Notes: a model not told the origin generated them from the letters alone. Positions 53,789-63,614 are shown, counted from the first letter of the stretch. The stretch is 64,000 bases of DNA from Maribacter luteus (GCF_009674825.1 NZ_WKJH01000001.1:558001-622000); one strand, 5' to 3'. Numbers and translations: made by a program.

Positions 53789-55654
53789 ATGAAAAATCTA
53801 TTTACGAATCTAAGGGGCGATTTGTTCGGGGGAATTACCGCAGGTATTGTAGCCCTACCCCTTGCATTGGCATTTGGGGTAAGTTCCGGTTTGGGACCTA
53901 GCGCCGGTCTTTACGGGGCTATATTCATTAGTTTTTTTGCTGCACTTTTCGGAGGTACGAATACACAGATATCAGGGCCCACCGCTCCTATGACCGCCGT
54001 AAGTATGGTGGTAATAGCTGGTATTATCGCTATTTATGACGGTAGTGTAGAAAAAGCACTTCCTGCAATTCTTCTCATATTCCTTCTCGCCGGGTTAATG
54101 CAAATAGTGCTTGGCTTAATCGGGGTAGGTAAGTACATTCGTTATATACCATACCCCGTGGTTTCCGGGTTCATGACCGCCATTGGTGTAATTATATTGG
54201 TAACCCAAATTTTACCTGCTATCGGATACTACCCAAAGGAGGATGATGCTTTTGTAGAACAGTTTAAGCCACAAGCAGAAGAAATAATTCTTGATAATAT
54301 CCTTAAAGATGAGGCCGGTGAGGGTATTCTGGTACTTGAGGATTTTGAGGAAACCATTAAAAGGGCAAAAGGCATCACTGAAGACGATATGCTTAAAGAA
54401 GCACGAACACTTGCCAAAGCGGAAGCATCAGGAGTAATCGGTTCGATCAAAGTACTTCCGAGGGCATTGCAAAATATTAATTGGATCGAATTAATTCTGG
54501 CCCTTTCAACAATAATAATCATTTATGGCTTTAAGCGTATCACCACCGCTATACCTAGTGCCTTGGTGGCCTTGGTGGTAGTCTCGGGTGTAGCTTATGG
54601 TTTTGGATTGGATTATAGGCCTATAGAAGAAATCCCCAGTGGTTTTCCTTTACCCAATCTTGAAATATTTACCGAATTTAAGCTCAGTACGGTTACCCCT
54701 TATTTTTTTACGGCCCTTACTTTGGCCTTATTGGGAGCTATTGACTCCCTATTGACCTCGGTCGTAGCGGATAATATGACAAAAACCAAGCACAATCCCA
54801 ACAAAGAATTGGTTGGCCAAGGTATCGGAAACAGTATCGGTGCCATTTTTGGAGGTATTCCCGGAGCAGGTGCCACAATCAGAACTGTAGTCAATATCAA
54901 TGCTGGCGGTAAAACCAAATTATCCGGTATGGTCGCCGGGTTATTATTATTGATCATCTTATTGTCCTTAGGACCTGTAGCCTCTCAAATACCAGCTGCC
55001 GTGCTAGCGGGGATTCTGGTGACCGTAGGAATAGGGGTTATGGACTATAAAGGTTTAAAAGCTATTCCCAGTATGCCAAAAGATCTAAAATTAGGCCCTT
55101 TAAAATTCAGTTCAGAAGTGGTCATCATGCTTGTGGTATTGGTTCTTTCCTCGGTCTGGAACTTGGTTTATGCCGTAGGGGTAGGACTGGTTATCGCTTC
55201 CCTTATGTTCATGAAACAAATGGGTGACCTTACAGCGGAAAGATCCGATGTTAAGACCCTTGGCAAGGAAAAAGGATGGTCAGATGAAGCTAATTTTCCC
55301 AAAAACCTTATTGAAGAGGTATATATTAAACACGTAAAAGGCCCATTGTTCTTTGGATCCACCAATGAATTCCAAGCATTGGCCGATCAAATTCCCTATA
55401 CGGCCTCCTACGTAATCATACGTTTGGATCGCATGCAGTATATGGACCAATCCGGTCTTTATGCCATGGAAGACGTTTTACAGGAATTGAACAAAAACAA
55501 AATCACTGTTCTCTTTGTCGATCTACAACGCCAACCTCGATATATGATGGAACGCATTGACATTATTCCCGATTTTATTCCCGAAGAACATATTTTTGAG
55601 GACTTTGACCATTGTACAACATGGATCAAGAATCATGTAAAGGACGTATATTGA
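53789..55654 (+). CDS. SulP-family transporter with internal insert and STAS domain
   Basis: A 621-residue inner-membrane protein: SulP core with GPTAPMTAVSMVV near the anion site and a full C-terminal STAS domain (about 510-615, LDRMQYMDQSGLYAM). Residues 150-230 form a hydrophilic, Glu/Lys-rich insert between membrane segments, where the other SulP proteins in the window have only a short loop; it looks helical. The gene follows a carbonic anhydrase, so bicarbonate is the likely substrate. A terminator follows. Confidence 0.92.
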   Translation: MKNLFTNLRGDLFGGITAGIVALPLALAFGVSSGLGPSAGLYGAIFISFFAALFGGTNTQISGPTAPMTAVSMVVIAGIIAIYDGSVEKALPAILLIFLLAGLMQIVLGLIGVGKYIRYIPYPVVSGFMTAIGVIILVTQILPAIGYYPKEDDAFVEQFKPQAEEIILDNILKDEAGEGILVLEDFEETIKRAKGITEDDMLKEARTLAKAEASGVIGSIKVLPRALQNINWIELILALSTIIIIYGFKRITTAIPSALVALVVVSGVAYGFGLDYRPIEEIPSGFPLPNLEIFTEFKLSTVTPYFFTALTLALLGAIDSLLTSVVADNMTKTKHNPNKELVGQGIGNSIGAIFGGIPGAGATIRTVVNINAGGKTKLSGMVAGLLLLIILLSLGPVASQIPAAVLAGILVTVGIGVMDYKGLKAIPSMPKDLKLGPLKFSSEVVIMLVVLVLSSVWNLVYAVGVGLVIASLMFMKQMGDLTAERSDVKTLGKEKGWSDEANFPKNLIEEVYIKHVKGPLFFGSTNEFQALADQIPYTASYVIIRLDRMQYMDQSGLYAMEDVLQELNKNKITVLFVDLQRQPRYMMERIDIIPDFIPEEHIFEDFDHCTTWIKNHVKDVY

Positions 55655-55674
55655 ACTTTTTAAATGCTTTATTT

Positions 55675-55707
55675 AACCGTGCTATGACCCTAAGCACGGT
55701 TTTTTTA
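55675..55707 (+). terminator. Intrinsic terminator of the carbon cluster
   Basis: AACCGTGCT (55675-55683) pairs with AGCACGGTT (55693-55701), followed by a T run. Confidence 0.88.
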
Positions 55708-55742
55708 TTGATTAAATTCATACATCACTACATATAATATTT

Positions 55743-55750
55743 TAAATTTG
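55743..55750 (+). promoter_or_regulatory. Candidate -7 element for pheS
   Basis: TAAATTTG matches TAnnTTTG exactly, 17 bases before the pheS start. No strong -33 element is visible. Confidence 0.4.
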
Positions 55751-55767
55751 CCCCTTACTTATATATC

Positions 55768-56787
55768 ATGATCGATAAAATAAAGGAACATATATCAGAA
55801 GTTGAAAAATTCACTGCTGACACCAAAGATGCTATTGAAGCCTTCCGTATTAAGTATTTAGGGAAAAAAGGCCTGTTGAACGAATTTTTCGCCGAGTTTA
55901 AGAATGTACCCAATGATCAAAAAAAAGAGTTTGGGCAAACCATCAACACCCTTAAGATCAATGCAACCGAAAAAGTGAACTTGCTTAAGGAGGCCTTGGA
56001 AAGCAAAACAGAGGAAGCTGGTAAATATGGTGATTTGACCAGACCGGGAGAGGCTATGGCCTTAGGCGCCAGACACCCTATCTCAATAGTGAAAAACCAA
56101 ATCATCGATATTTTTTCACGAATAGGTTTCAATGTATCCGAAGGACCTGAAATCGAGGATGATTGGCATAATTTCACCGCTCTTAACTTGCCAGAATATC
56201 ATCCTGCAAGGGATATGCAGGATACCTTTTTTATTCAGACCGATCCAGATATCCTTTTGCGTACCCATACCTCATCGGTACAGGTGAGATATATGGAGAA
56301 CAATAAACCACCGATTAGAACCATATCACCAGGTCGTGTATATCGTAACGAGGCCATATCTGCCCGTTCACACTGCTTCTTTCACCAAGTGGAAGGATTG
56401 TATATTGATAAGGACGTTTCTTTTGCCGACCTAAAACAGACCTTACAATTCTTTACAACGGAATTGTTCGGAAAATCAAAGATCAGATTACGCCCTTCTT
56501 ATTTCCCTTTCACCGAACCAAGTGCCGAAGTTGATGTATACTGGGGCCTAGAAACCGAAACGGACTACAAAATGACCAAAGGTACGGGATGGTTAGAGAT
56601 CATGGGTTGCGGAATGGTAGACCCCAATGTTCTTGAAAATTGTGGAATCGACTCTAAAGAATACTCCGGTTTTGCCTTTGGAATGGGTATTGACCGAATT
56701 GCTTTATTACTGCATCAAATATCAGATATTCGTTTATTGAGTGAAAATGATGTTCGTTTCTTAGAACAATTCAAAAGCACACTATAA
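55768..56787 (+). CDS. pheS: Phenylalanyl-tRNA synthetase alpha subunit
   Basis: A 339-residue class II synthetase subunit that charges tRNA-Phe with PheT. An N-terminal coiled coil (about 1-90) precedes the catalytic domain with GARHPIS, DTFFIQTDPDILLRTHTSSVQ region, motif 2 around RTISPGRVYRNE, and motif 3 near FAFGMGIDRIA. Length is normal. pheT is not adjacent, which is common in this phylum. Confidence 0.97.
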   Translation: MIDKIKEHISEVEKFTADTKDAIEAFRIKYLGKKGLLNEFFAEFKNVPNDQKKEFGQTINTLKINATEKVNLLKEALESKTEEAGKYGDLTRPGEAMALGARHPISIVKNQIIDIFSRIGFNVSEGPEIEDDWHNFTALNLPEYHPARDMQDTFFIQTDPDILLRTHTSSVQVRYMENNKPPIRTISPGRVYRNEAISARSHCFFHQVEGLYIDKDVSFADLKQTLQFFTTELFGKSKIRLRPSYFPFTEPSAEVDVYWGLETETDYKMTKGTGWLEIMGCGMVDPNVLENCGIDSKEYSGFAFGMGIDRIALLLHQISDIRLLSENDVRFLEQFKSTL

Positions 56788-56796
56788 TTTTCCCTC

Positions 56797-57192
56797 TTGA
56801 AGAAGGACATAGAAATACCGATCGTAAAAAACGTCTATATTGCGATGATCCAGGAATGGAACGATGATTTTTTGGCAAAAAAATGGAACGCCTATATCCT
56901 GAATGACCGTAATTCACCGATAGAGATGGCACTAGTGGTTTCCAAAGGATACGAAGGGAATAAAAAAACCTCAACCATGAGGCATTCTATCGCTTTTATG
57001 GACCCGAAATCTTATGCCAAGATAGAACTGGTACAAGATGATGTTCTGCAATTGAACAATGAATTCTATCTTACCTTCTTTGCCGACGGCAAATTATATG
57101 AAAAGAAATTTCTTTTTAAGAAAAATTCTATTGACGAAAATCTTGTAATCAAGGTTCCGCTAATGAACCAACCAGGGATTTTAGGGCAATAA
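56797..57192 (+). CDS. Conserved small protein downstream of pheS, TTG start
   Basis: A 131-residue cytoplasmic protein of unknown function with a beta-rich pattern (IEMALVVSKGYEGN, STMRHSIAFMDP, YLTFFADGKLYEKKFLF). The start appears to be a TTG nine bases after the pheS stop; the next in-frame ATG is at codon 17 and would remove part of the first predicted strand. Homologues are sometimes mislabelled as PheS because of their position. No signal or membrane segment. Confidence 0.75.
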   Translation: MKKDIEIPIVKNVYIAMIQEWNDDFLAKKWNAYILNDRNSPIEMALVVSKGYEGNKKTSTMRHSIAFMDPKSYAKIELVQDDVLQLNNEFYLTFFADGKLYEKKFLFKKNSIDENLVIKVPLMNQPGILGQ

Positions 57193-57319
57193 ACAATAAT
57201 CCTGACACAAAAGTTCCTTAATTAAGGGTAGCCGAATACCCCTTTAACAAGGGTAGATTCAACATTTGTTTCCTTTAAACCCCAACAATCTTAAAAATTT
57301 AACATAAAATTAATTTCGT

Positions 57320-57343
57320 TTGGTTTGGTTACTTCCGAACTAA
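57320..57343. promoter_or_regulatory. Operator-like palindrome 1, overlapping the GbsR gene promoter
   Basis: Half-sites TTGGTTTGG (57320-57328) and CCGAACTAA (57335-57343) flank a 6-base spacer; 7 of 9 positions are complementary. The right half is identical to that of the palindrome at 57871-57894. The left half covers the -33 element, so binding should block transcription. Confidence 0.65.
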
Positions 57344-57354
57344 CTATATCTTTG
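57324..57354 (+). promoter_or_regulatory. Promoter of the GbsR/MarR regulator
   Basis: TTTG (57324-57327), exactly 19 bases, then TATCTTTG (57347-57354): a full match to the Bacteroidota consensus. The start codon is 20 bases downstream. Confidence 0.75.
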
Positions 57355-57374
57355 CGCCTTCAATTCTTGACATT

Positions 57375-57857
57375 ATGGATAAGGAAGAATACAGAAGGGA
57401 ACTTATAGAAGATTTAGGAATTCATTTTGAAAATGAATATTCCTTGGCTCCTTTATCTGCCCGCATCTTTGCCTCGTTGGTTATGACAGAAGAAGACGGG
57501 TTGACCTTTGATGATTGTTTAACAAGAAGAGGAGCAAGTAAAAGTTCAATATCAACATCGCTCAATCTTTTATTACAAATGGGCTTTATTAAATATTTTA
57601 CGAAATCAAGGGATAGAAAAAGGTACTATACCGTAGCTGAAAAGGATTCCTTTATGGTTAAAAAATTGTCCAGAGCTCTTAAACAATTAGAGAATGAAGA
57701 GAAAATAATGGATAAAGTAGCAGCTTACAACAAAAAATTCAATCCTGAAAAATTTAAATCAACCCAAAAAATGAAGAAAATATATATGACCTGTTTAAAA
57801 GAAAACAAAGATATTTTCCAAAAAACCATCAATCAACTCAATGCATTAAAAGAATAA
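57375..57857 (+). CDS. GbsR/MarR-family transcriptional regulator
   Basis: A 160-residue winged-helix regulator of the GbsR group. The DNA-binding segment is LTFDDCLTRRGASKSSISTSL followed by the wing FTKSRDRKRYYTVAEKD, and the C-terminal helices form the dimer interface. It lies directly upstream of the RND efflux genes and is flanked by two related palindromes, so it most likely represses itself and the pump until a ligand binds. Confidence 0.9.
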   Translation: MDKEEYRRELIEDLGIHFENEYSLAPLSARIFASLVMTEEDGLTFDDCLTRRGASKSSISTSLNLLLQMGFIKYFTKSRDRKRYYTVAEKDSFMVKKLSRALKQLENEEKIMDKVAAYNKKFNPEKFKSTQKMKKIYMTCLKENKDIFQKTINQLNALKE

Positions 57858-57870
57858 TTTTTTTATCATT

Positions 57871-57894
57871 TTAGTTCGTTTTATACCGAACTAA
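57871..57894. promoter_or_regulatory. Operator-like palindrome 2, upstream of the efflux operon
   Basis: TTAGTTCGT (57871-57879) and CCGAACTAA (57886-57894) are complementary at 8 of 9 positions around a 6-base spacer, the same geometry as palindrome 1. It lies 45 bases before the adaptor gene. Confidence 0.7.
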
Positions 57895-57939
57895 CAGAAT
57901 TAACAAAACTTTAATACAAATTTAAGCATCCAATTTAAA

Positions 57940-59025
57940 ATGAGAAAAATAACAATCATTAGTTCACTAAGCCTATTAGTACTTTTAAGTTCGTGTTTCG
58001 GGAAAGTTCCTGAAGGATCACAGGGTGGGCCAACAATGCCGGCATCAAGTTTAAAGGTAAGCGAGCTGAAAAAACAAGATTTGACCATCTTCAATGAATT
58101 TTCAACTACCCTTGAAGGCAAGCAGAACGTAGAAATATGGCCAAAAGTTTCTGGTTTTATACAAGACATATATGTAGAAGAAGGACAGAAAATAAAAAAG
58201 GGGCAATTATTGTTCAAACTGGAGACACAAACCCTGAACCAAGATGCCAATGCTGCCAAAGCCGCAGTAAATGTCGCCCAAGTAGAAGTAGACAAACTGA
58301 GACCATTGGTAGAAAAAAACATTATCAGTCCAGTTCAATTGGAGACTGCAGAAGCCCAATTGAAACAAGCCATCAGTAATTATGAAAGTGTAATCTCTAA
58401 CATCAATTATTCGCGAATCACAAGTCCGGTGGATGGTTTTATAGGGGAAATACCCTATAAGACAGGGGCTTTGGTAAGTTCTGCCATGGCTAATCCCTTA
58501 ACAACGGTTTCAGACATAAGTGAAGTTCGTGCCTACTTCTCCCTAAGTGAAAAGGAACTCTTGAAATTTAAGGAATCTATACCTACAAGTAGTAAAAACC
58601 AATTCGATTTTGAAAAAGCGAATGATGTTAAATTGGTAATGATCAATGGTAAGGAATATTCAGAGCCAGGGAAAATAGCCATGGTAAACACCATTATAAA
58701 CAGTACAACAGGGAGTGCCACTGCAAGGGTTGATTTTAAAAACCCCAACAATCTATTGACAAGTGGTAGCACCGGGAAAATAAAAATCCCCTATCTCTAT
58801 AAAGATGCCTTTGAAATTCCGCAAGCGGCAACAATCGATTTACAAGGAAACAAACTGATATTCATCGTTAAAGATGACAATACGGTTACCACAAAGCCCA
58901 TTCAAATCTCGGCCAATACCGAAAAAGGTTTCATTGTTACAAGTGGTTTGGAGCCCGGAACTACTATAGTTACCGAAGGTGTCTCCAAATTGAGGGATGG
59001 AATGGCAATTAATCCCATCAAGTAA
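57940..59025 (+). CDS. RND efflux periplasmic adaptor lipoprotein
   Basis: A 361-residue membrane fusion protein with a leader ending in LLSSC, so lipid anchored. The biotinyl-lipoyl halves (VWPKVSGFI-like stretch near 65 and SPVDGFIGEI near 165) flank an alpha hairpin, followed by beta-barrel and membrane-proximal domains. It bridges the inner-membrane pump and the outer-membrane channel encoded next. The gene is the first of the pump operon. Confidence 0.94.
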   Translation: MRKITIISSLSLLVLLSSCFGKVPEGSQGGPTMPASSLKVSELKKQDLTIFNEFSTTLEGKQNVEIWPKVSGFIQDIYVEEGQKIKKGQLLFKLETQTLNQDANAAKAAVNVAQVEVDKLRPLVEKNIISPVQLETAEAQLKQAISNYESVISNINYSRITSPVDGFIGEIPYKTGALVSSAMANPLTTVSDISEVRAYFSLSEKELLKFKESIPTSSKNQFDFEKANDVKLVMINGKEYSEPGKIAMVNTIINSTTGSATARVDFKNPNNLLTSGSTGKIKIPYLYKDAFEIPQAATIDLQGNKLIFIVKDDNTVTTKPIQISANTEKGFIVTSGLEPGTTIVTEGVSKLRDGMAINPIK

Positions 59026-59058
59026 AATATCTGATCAACAACCTATAATCAAAATAAC

Positions 59059-62000
59059 ATGTTTCAAAGATTTATAGATCGTCCCGTACTATCTACGGTG
59101 ATATCGGTCATCATAGTTATTCTCGGTATCTTGGGTCTAACTTCCCTGCCCATTGAACAATATCCAGAAATTGCACCCCCAACAGTACAGGTTACAACAA
59201 CCTATACCGGGGCAAACGCTGAAACCGTATTAAACAGTGTCGTAATTCCGTTAGAGGAACAGATCAACGGTGTCGAGGGAATGACTTATATGACATCGAA
59301 TGCCAGTAATGACGGTGCTGCCACCATCAATGTCTATTTTAAGTTGGGCATAGACCCCGATATTGCTGCGGTAAACGTACAGAATAGAGTTGCTCGCGCC
59401 AACAGTGTTTTGCCAGAAGCTGTTACAAAAACAGGGGTGGTAACGCAAAAATCACAAACCAGTGCCTTGTTGTTTTTCTCCTTGTTTTCTGACAATGAGG
59501 ATTATGATGCCACTTTTGTTGAAAACTATGCACGTATAAACCTGGTACCAAAACTTCAACGTATTGAAGGTGTAGGTAACGTAACGGTTTTCGGATCCAA
59601 AGATTATTCCATGCGTATTTGGTTAAAACCCGATAAGATGGCGGCTTATAAACTTATGCCTTCGGATATCCAAAGTGCACTTGTTGAGCAAAATCTTGAA
59701 GCTGCAACAGGTAAAATCGGGGAAAATGCAGATGGTGTATTTGAATATGTTCTAAAATATAAAGGTCGGCTTTCCGAAATATCCGAATATGAGGATATTA
59801 TTATCAAAGCCCAGGATAATGGCCAATTCCTACGTTTGAAGGATGTGGCTGAAATTGAACTTGGTGCCTTTAATTATGGTACCAAGAATGAAGGTATGGG
59901 AAAACCCGGTACTGCTGTCGGTGTATTCCAAACTTCCGGTTCCAATGCGAACGATATCATAACCCAAATTGAAAATATCTTAAGTGAAAGTAAGGCAGAT
60001 TTCCCTAAAGGAGTGGATTATGTAATCCCATACAATACCAAGGATTTCCTTGATGCCTCTATCTCGCATGTGGTACAAACATTGATTGAAGCATTTTTAT
60101 TGGTATTCGTCGTGGTATTCCTATTCTTACAGGATTTTAGGTCTACATTGATCCCGGCCATAGCAGTACCTGTGGCCATTGTAGGTACGTTCTTCTTCTT
60201 ATCGCTCTTTGGATATTCGATTAACATGTTGACCCTTTTCGCCATGATACTCGCCATTGGTATTGTCGTCGATGATGCCATTGTGGTAGTCGAGGCGGTA
60301 CATGCCAAAATGGAAGAAGGTGCTCCCAATGCTAAAACAGCAACAAAAACGGCTATGTCCGAAATATCCGGGGCCATCATATCGATTACCTTGGTAATGT
60401 CAGCCGTATTTATTCCGGTTTCATTTATTAGCGGATCCTCAGGGGTTTTCTACCAACAGTTCGGTATTACCTTGGCCATTGCCATTGTAATCTCTGCCGT
60501 GAACGCCTTAACATTGAGTCCGGCATTGGCCGCTCTATTTTTAAAGCCACATAAAGATTCTGAAAATCATGATAAAAGTTTAAAGCACCGGTTCTTTAAT
60601 GCGTTCAATACTGGGTTCGGTGCCATTACGGATAAATATGTTGGTTCGGTAAAGTTCATTGCCAAAAGAAAATGGGTCACTGTGGCCATACTTGTTATTT
60701 TCACTGGTGTAACGATCCTATTATTCCAAACCACTCCTACAGGATTTATTCCTAATGAGGATAGGGGACTTATCATGGCCGATGTTAGCATGCCCGCTGG
60801 TACGACATTGGAACAGACCCAGAAAACCGTAAAAAAATTGGATTCCATTTACGAATCAATGGATATTATTGACTCTAGAATGAACGTCACAGGTTTCAGT
60901 TTATTGAACGGGGTTAATGGGGGTTCTTATGGTTTCTCCGTATTGCGTCTTAAAAACTGGGACGAAAGAAAAGAGCCTTCCGAATCCGTACAAGCTGTTG
61001 TTGGCAGTCTTTTTGCTCAAACGGCTGGACTAAAAGATGCTCGTATTCTCTTCTTTACGCCTCCAAGTGTACAGGGTTTCGGTAATTCAACAGGTTTTGA
61101 ATTGAATCTACAAAGTAAGGATGCCGACGATTGGCAAACGGTAGGAAATACCACGAATGAATTTTTGGCCGCGTTAAATGCAAGACCAGAAGTTCAGTAT
61201 GCCATTACACAGTTCAATCCTAACTTTCCCCAGTATGAGCTGCAGGTAGATATTGAAAAAACCAAATCAGCCGGTTTGGCCGTTACTGATGTCTTTAATG
61301 CGATGCAAGGATATTATGGTGGATTATATACTACGGATTTCAACAAATTCGGGAAGCAATACCGCGTCATGATCCAGTCAAAACCAGAAGATAGGGCAGA
61401 TGAAGGTTCGCTGAACCATATGTATGTAACGAACAACATGGGTGAATCAGTTCCGGTATCACAATTCGTGACCTTGAAGAAAATTTATGGTCCAGAAGTG
61501 GTTAGCAGGTTCAATTTGCTAAGTTCAGTGAAAATCAACGGGGCCTTAAATCCAGGCTACAGTACCGGAGATGCCATCAAGGCCATTGAAGAAGTGTCCG
61601 CAAAGGTTTTGCCGAACAATTATACATATGAATATTCTGGTCTTACCAAGGAAGAAAACAGTGCTGGGAACCAGACCATCCTTATTTTCATATTGAGTTT
61701 GGTGTTCGTTTATTTCTTGCTAAGTGCCCAATATGAATCCTATATTTTGCCATTCTCCATTTTACTATCACTACCAGTTGGTATAGCGGGCGCAATTGCG
61801 TTTATTAATTTCGCCGGTTTAGAGAATAATATCTATTTCCAGATTGCATTGATCATGTTGATCGGGCTTCTATCCAAGAATGCGATTCTAATTGTTGAAT
61901 TTGCATTGCAACGTAGAAAACACGGAATGTCGATAATGGCATCTGCTATCGATGGTGCCAAAGCAAGACTCCGACCTATATTAATGACATCCTTCGCCTT

Positions 62001-62208
62001 TATATTCGGTTTATTGCCGTTGGCCTTATCAACCGGTATCGGTGCCGTAGGAAACCGTTCTATAGGTATGAGTGCTGTTGGGGGTATGCTTATCGGAACC
62101 CTATTCGGGATATTGATAATTCCTGCACTTTACGTGATTTTCCAATCACTACAAGAAAAGATAACAGGTGCCCCCGATCAAGAAATTCCAGAAATAAAAG
62201 AACAATAA
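59059..62208 (+). CDS. RND efflux pump permease (HAE1/AcrB type)
   Basis: A 1049-residue inner-membrane proton/drug antiporter. It starts with the family MFQRFIDRPV, has twelve membrane segments in two halves with large periplasmic loops, and the proton-relay pair Asp405-Asp406 (GIVVDDAIVV) at the AcrB positions. The length is standard for multidrug exporters. It starts 33 bases after the adaptor and ends 2 bases before the outer-membrane gene. Confidence 0.96.
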   Translation: MFQRFIDRPVLSTVISVIIVILGILGLTSLPIEQYPEIAPPTVQVTTTYTGANAETVLNSVVIPLEEQINGVEGMTYMTSNASNDGAATINVYFKLGIDPDIAAVNVQNRVARANSVLPEAVTKTGVVTQKSQTSALLFFSLFSDNEDYDATFVENYARINLVPKLQRIEGVGNVTVFGSKDYSMRIWLKPDKMAAYKLMPSDIQSALVEQNLEAATGKIGENADGVFEYVLKYKGRLSEISEYEDIIIKAQDNGQFLRLKDVAEIELGAFNYGTKNEGMGKPGTAVGVFQTSGSNANDIITQIENILSESKADFPKGVDYVIPYNTKDFLDASISHVVQTLIEAFLLVFVVVFLFLQDFRSTLIPAIAVPVAIVGTFFFLSLFGYSINMLTLFAMILAIGIVVDDAIVVVEAVHAKMEEGAPNAKTATKTAMSEISGAIISITLVMSAVFIPVSFISGSSGVFYQQFGITLAIAIVISAVNALTLSPALAALFLKPHKDSENHDKSLKHRFFNAFNTGFGAITDKYVGSVKFIAKRKWVTVAILVIFTGVTILLFQTTPTGFIPNEDRGLIMADVSMPAGTTLEQTQKTVKKLDSIYESMDIIDSRMNVTGFSLLNGVNGGSYGFSVLRLKNWDERKEPSESVQAVVGSLFAQTAGLKDARILFFTPPSVQGFGNSTGFELNLQSKDADDWQTVGNTTNEFLAALNARPEVQYAITQFNPNFPQYELQVDIEKTKSAGLAVTDVFNAMQGYYGGLYTTDFNKFGKQYRVMIQSKPEDRADEGSLNHMYVTNNMGESVPVSQFVTLKKIYGPEVVSRFNLLSSVKINGALNPGYSTGDAIKAIEEVSAKVLPNNYTYEYSGLTKEENSAGNQTILIFILSLVFVYFLLSAQYESYILPFSILLSLPVGIAGAIAFINFAGLENNIYFQIALIMLIGLLSKNAILIVEFALQRRKHGMSIMASAIDGAKARLRPILMTSFAFIFGLLPLALSTGIGAVGNRSIGMSAVGGMLIGTLFGILIIPALYVIFQSLQEKITGAPDQEIPEIKEQ

Positions 62209-62210
62209 CG

Positions 62211-63614
62211 ATGAAAAAAATAGTAACGAACAAACTTATACTAGTCGCTTTTCTTCCTCTTTTACTGCAATCATGTTTTGTGGCGAAAACCTATGAAAGG
62301 CCGACAATTGAGACAGAGAATCTTTTTAGGACCGATCAGCTGCCAAAAGACAGCGTATCGTTCGCTTCGGTCTCTTACAAAGACCTTTTTACCGATGAGT
62401 ATCTAAAAGGGTATATTGAAAAAGGTCTGGAGAACAATTTAGATATTAGAATCGCCTTGCAGAATATCAATGCGGCCGAAGCCTATGTTAAACAGGGGAA
62501 AATGGGATACTTCCCTACCTTGAACGCTTCTGCCACAGCTACAAGAACCGCCAGGAACAGTGAAAATGGCCAATTCGGAAGTTTTTTCACCGAGCCTTAT
62601 AATCAATTCGATATTACCGGGGCTTTATCCTGGGAAGCAGATATCTGGGGCAAGATAAGGAGCAATAAAAGAGCAAGTGATGCCAGCTATTTACAGACCG
62701 TTGCCGCCCACAAGGCGGTAAAAACGGATTTGGTCGCGAACATTGCCGCTACATATTATCAAATACTCGCACTTGACCAACAGATAAAAGTAACCGAGGA
62801 AACAATAATAAACCGATCCAAAAGTTTGGAGACCATAAAGGATCTGAAAGAGGCGGGACAAGCAAACCAAGTAGGTGTAGATCAAACAGCCGCACAACTT
62901 TATAGTGCCCAAAGTCAACTGTTAGATCTTAAAAATTCGTTGTTCATTGCCGAAAACTCTTTAAGTCTTCTTTTAGGTGAAGAACCACAATCCTATCCAA
63001 GGAGTACCCTAGAAGACCAAACCTTGGCCAATGAAATGAAATTGGGCGTTCCTTCTTTATTATTGAGAAATAGGCCAGATATTTTACAGGCCGAATATGC
63101 CCTAGTGAATAGTTTTGAACTTACGAATGTAGCAAGAAGTAATTTTTATCCTTCGATTACCCTTTCAGCAAGTAGTGGATTTCAAAGCTTGGAGTTGGAT
63201 AATTGGATAGATTCCAGTTCTATTTTCGCCAACTTGGTCGGAGGTCTTACCCAACCCATATTCAATGGGAGAAAGGTAAGAACTGCCTACGAGGTATCAA
63301 AAGCCAATCAGGAACAAGCGTTATTGAACTTTAAAAAGACTCTTTTAGTTGCAGGAAAAGAAGTTTCAGAAGCGTTGTATGATTATAATATATCCCTTGA
63401 AAAAGAAACATACATCTCTAAACAGGTCGTAGCATTACGTAGGGCTGAGGATAATTCCCAAGAATTATTGAACAGTGGCTATTTAACCTATTTGGATTTG
63501 CTTACAGCTCGTGAAAATGCCTTGAATGCCGAGTTAAACCTGGTAAGCAACAAGCTTTCGCAATTATCTGCAACCGTGGAATTATATCGCTCATTGGGCG
63601 GCGGATGGCAATAA
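62211..63614 (+). CDS. TolC-like outer-membrane efflux lipoprotein (NodT family)
   Basis: A 467-residue outer-membrane channel protein with a leader ending in LLQSC. Two outer-membrane-efflux repeats are visible, the first with LENNLDIRIALQNINAAEA and the second with RNRPDILQAEYALV and a long helical hairpin. With the adaptor and permease it forms a complete tripartite pump. Confidence 0.94.
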   Translation: MKKIVTNKLILVAFLPLLLQSCFVAKTYERPTIETENLFRTDQLPKDSVSFASVSYKDLFTDEYLKGYIEKGLENNLDIRIALQNINAAEAYVKQGKMGYFPTLNASATATRTARNSENGQFGSFFTEPYNQFDITGALSWEADIWGKIRSNKRASDASYLQTVAAHKAVKTDLVANIAATYYQILALDQQIKVTEETIINRSKSLETIKDLKEAGQANQVGVDQTAAQLYSAQSQLLDLKNSLFIAENSLSLLLGEEPQSYPRSTLEDQTLANEMKLGVPSLLLRNRPDILQAEYALVNSFELTNVARSNFYPSITLSASSGFQSLELDNWIDSSSIFANLVGGLTQPIFNGRKVRTAYEVSKANQEQALLNFKKTLLVAGKEVSEALYDYNISLEKETYISKQVVALRRAEDNSQELLNSGYLTYLDLLTARENALNAELNLVSNKLSQLSATVELYRSLGGGWQ

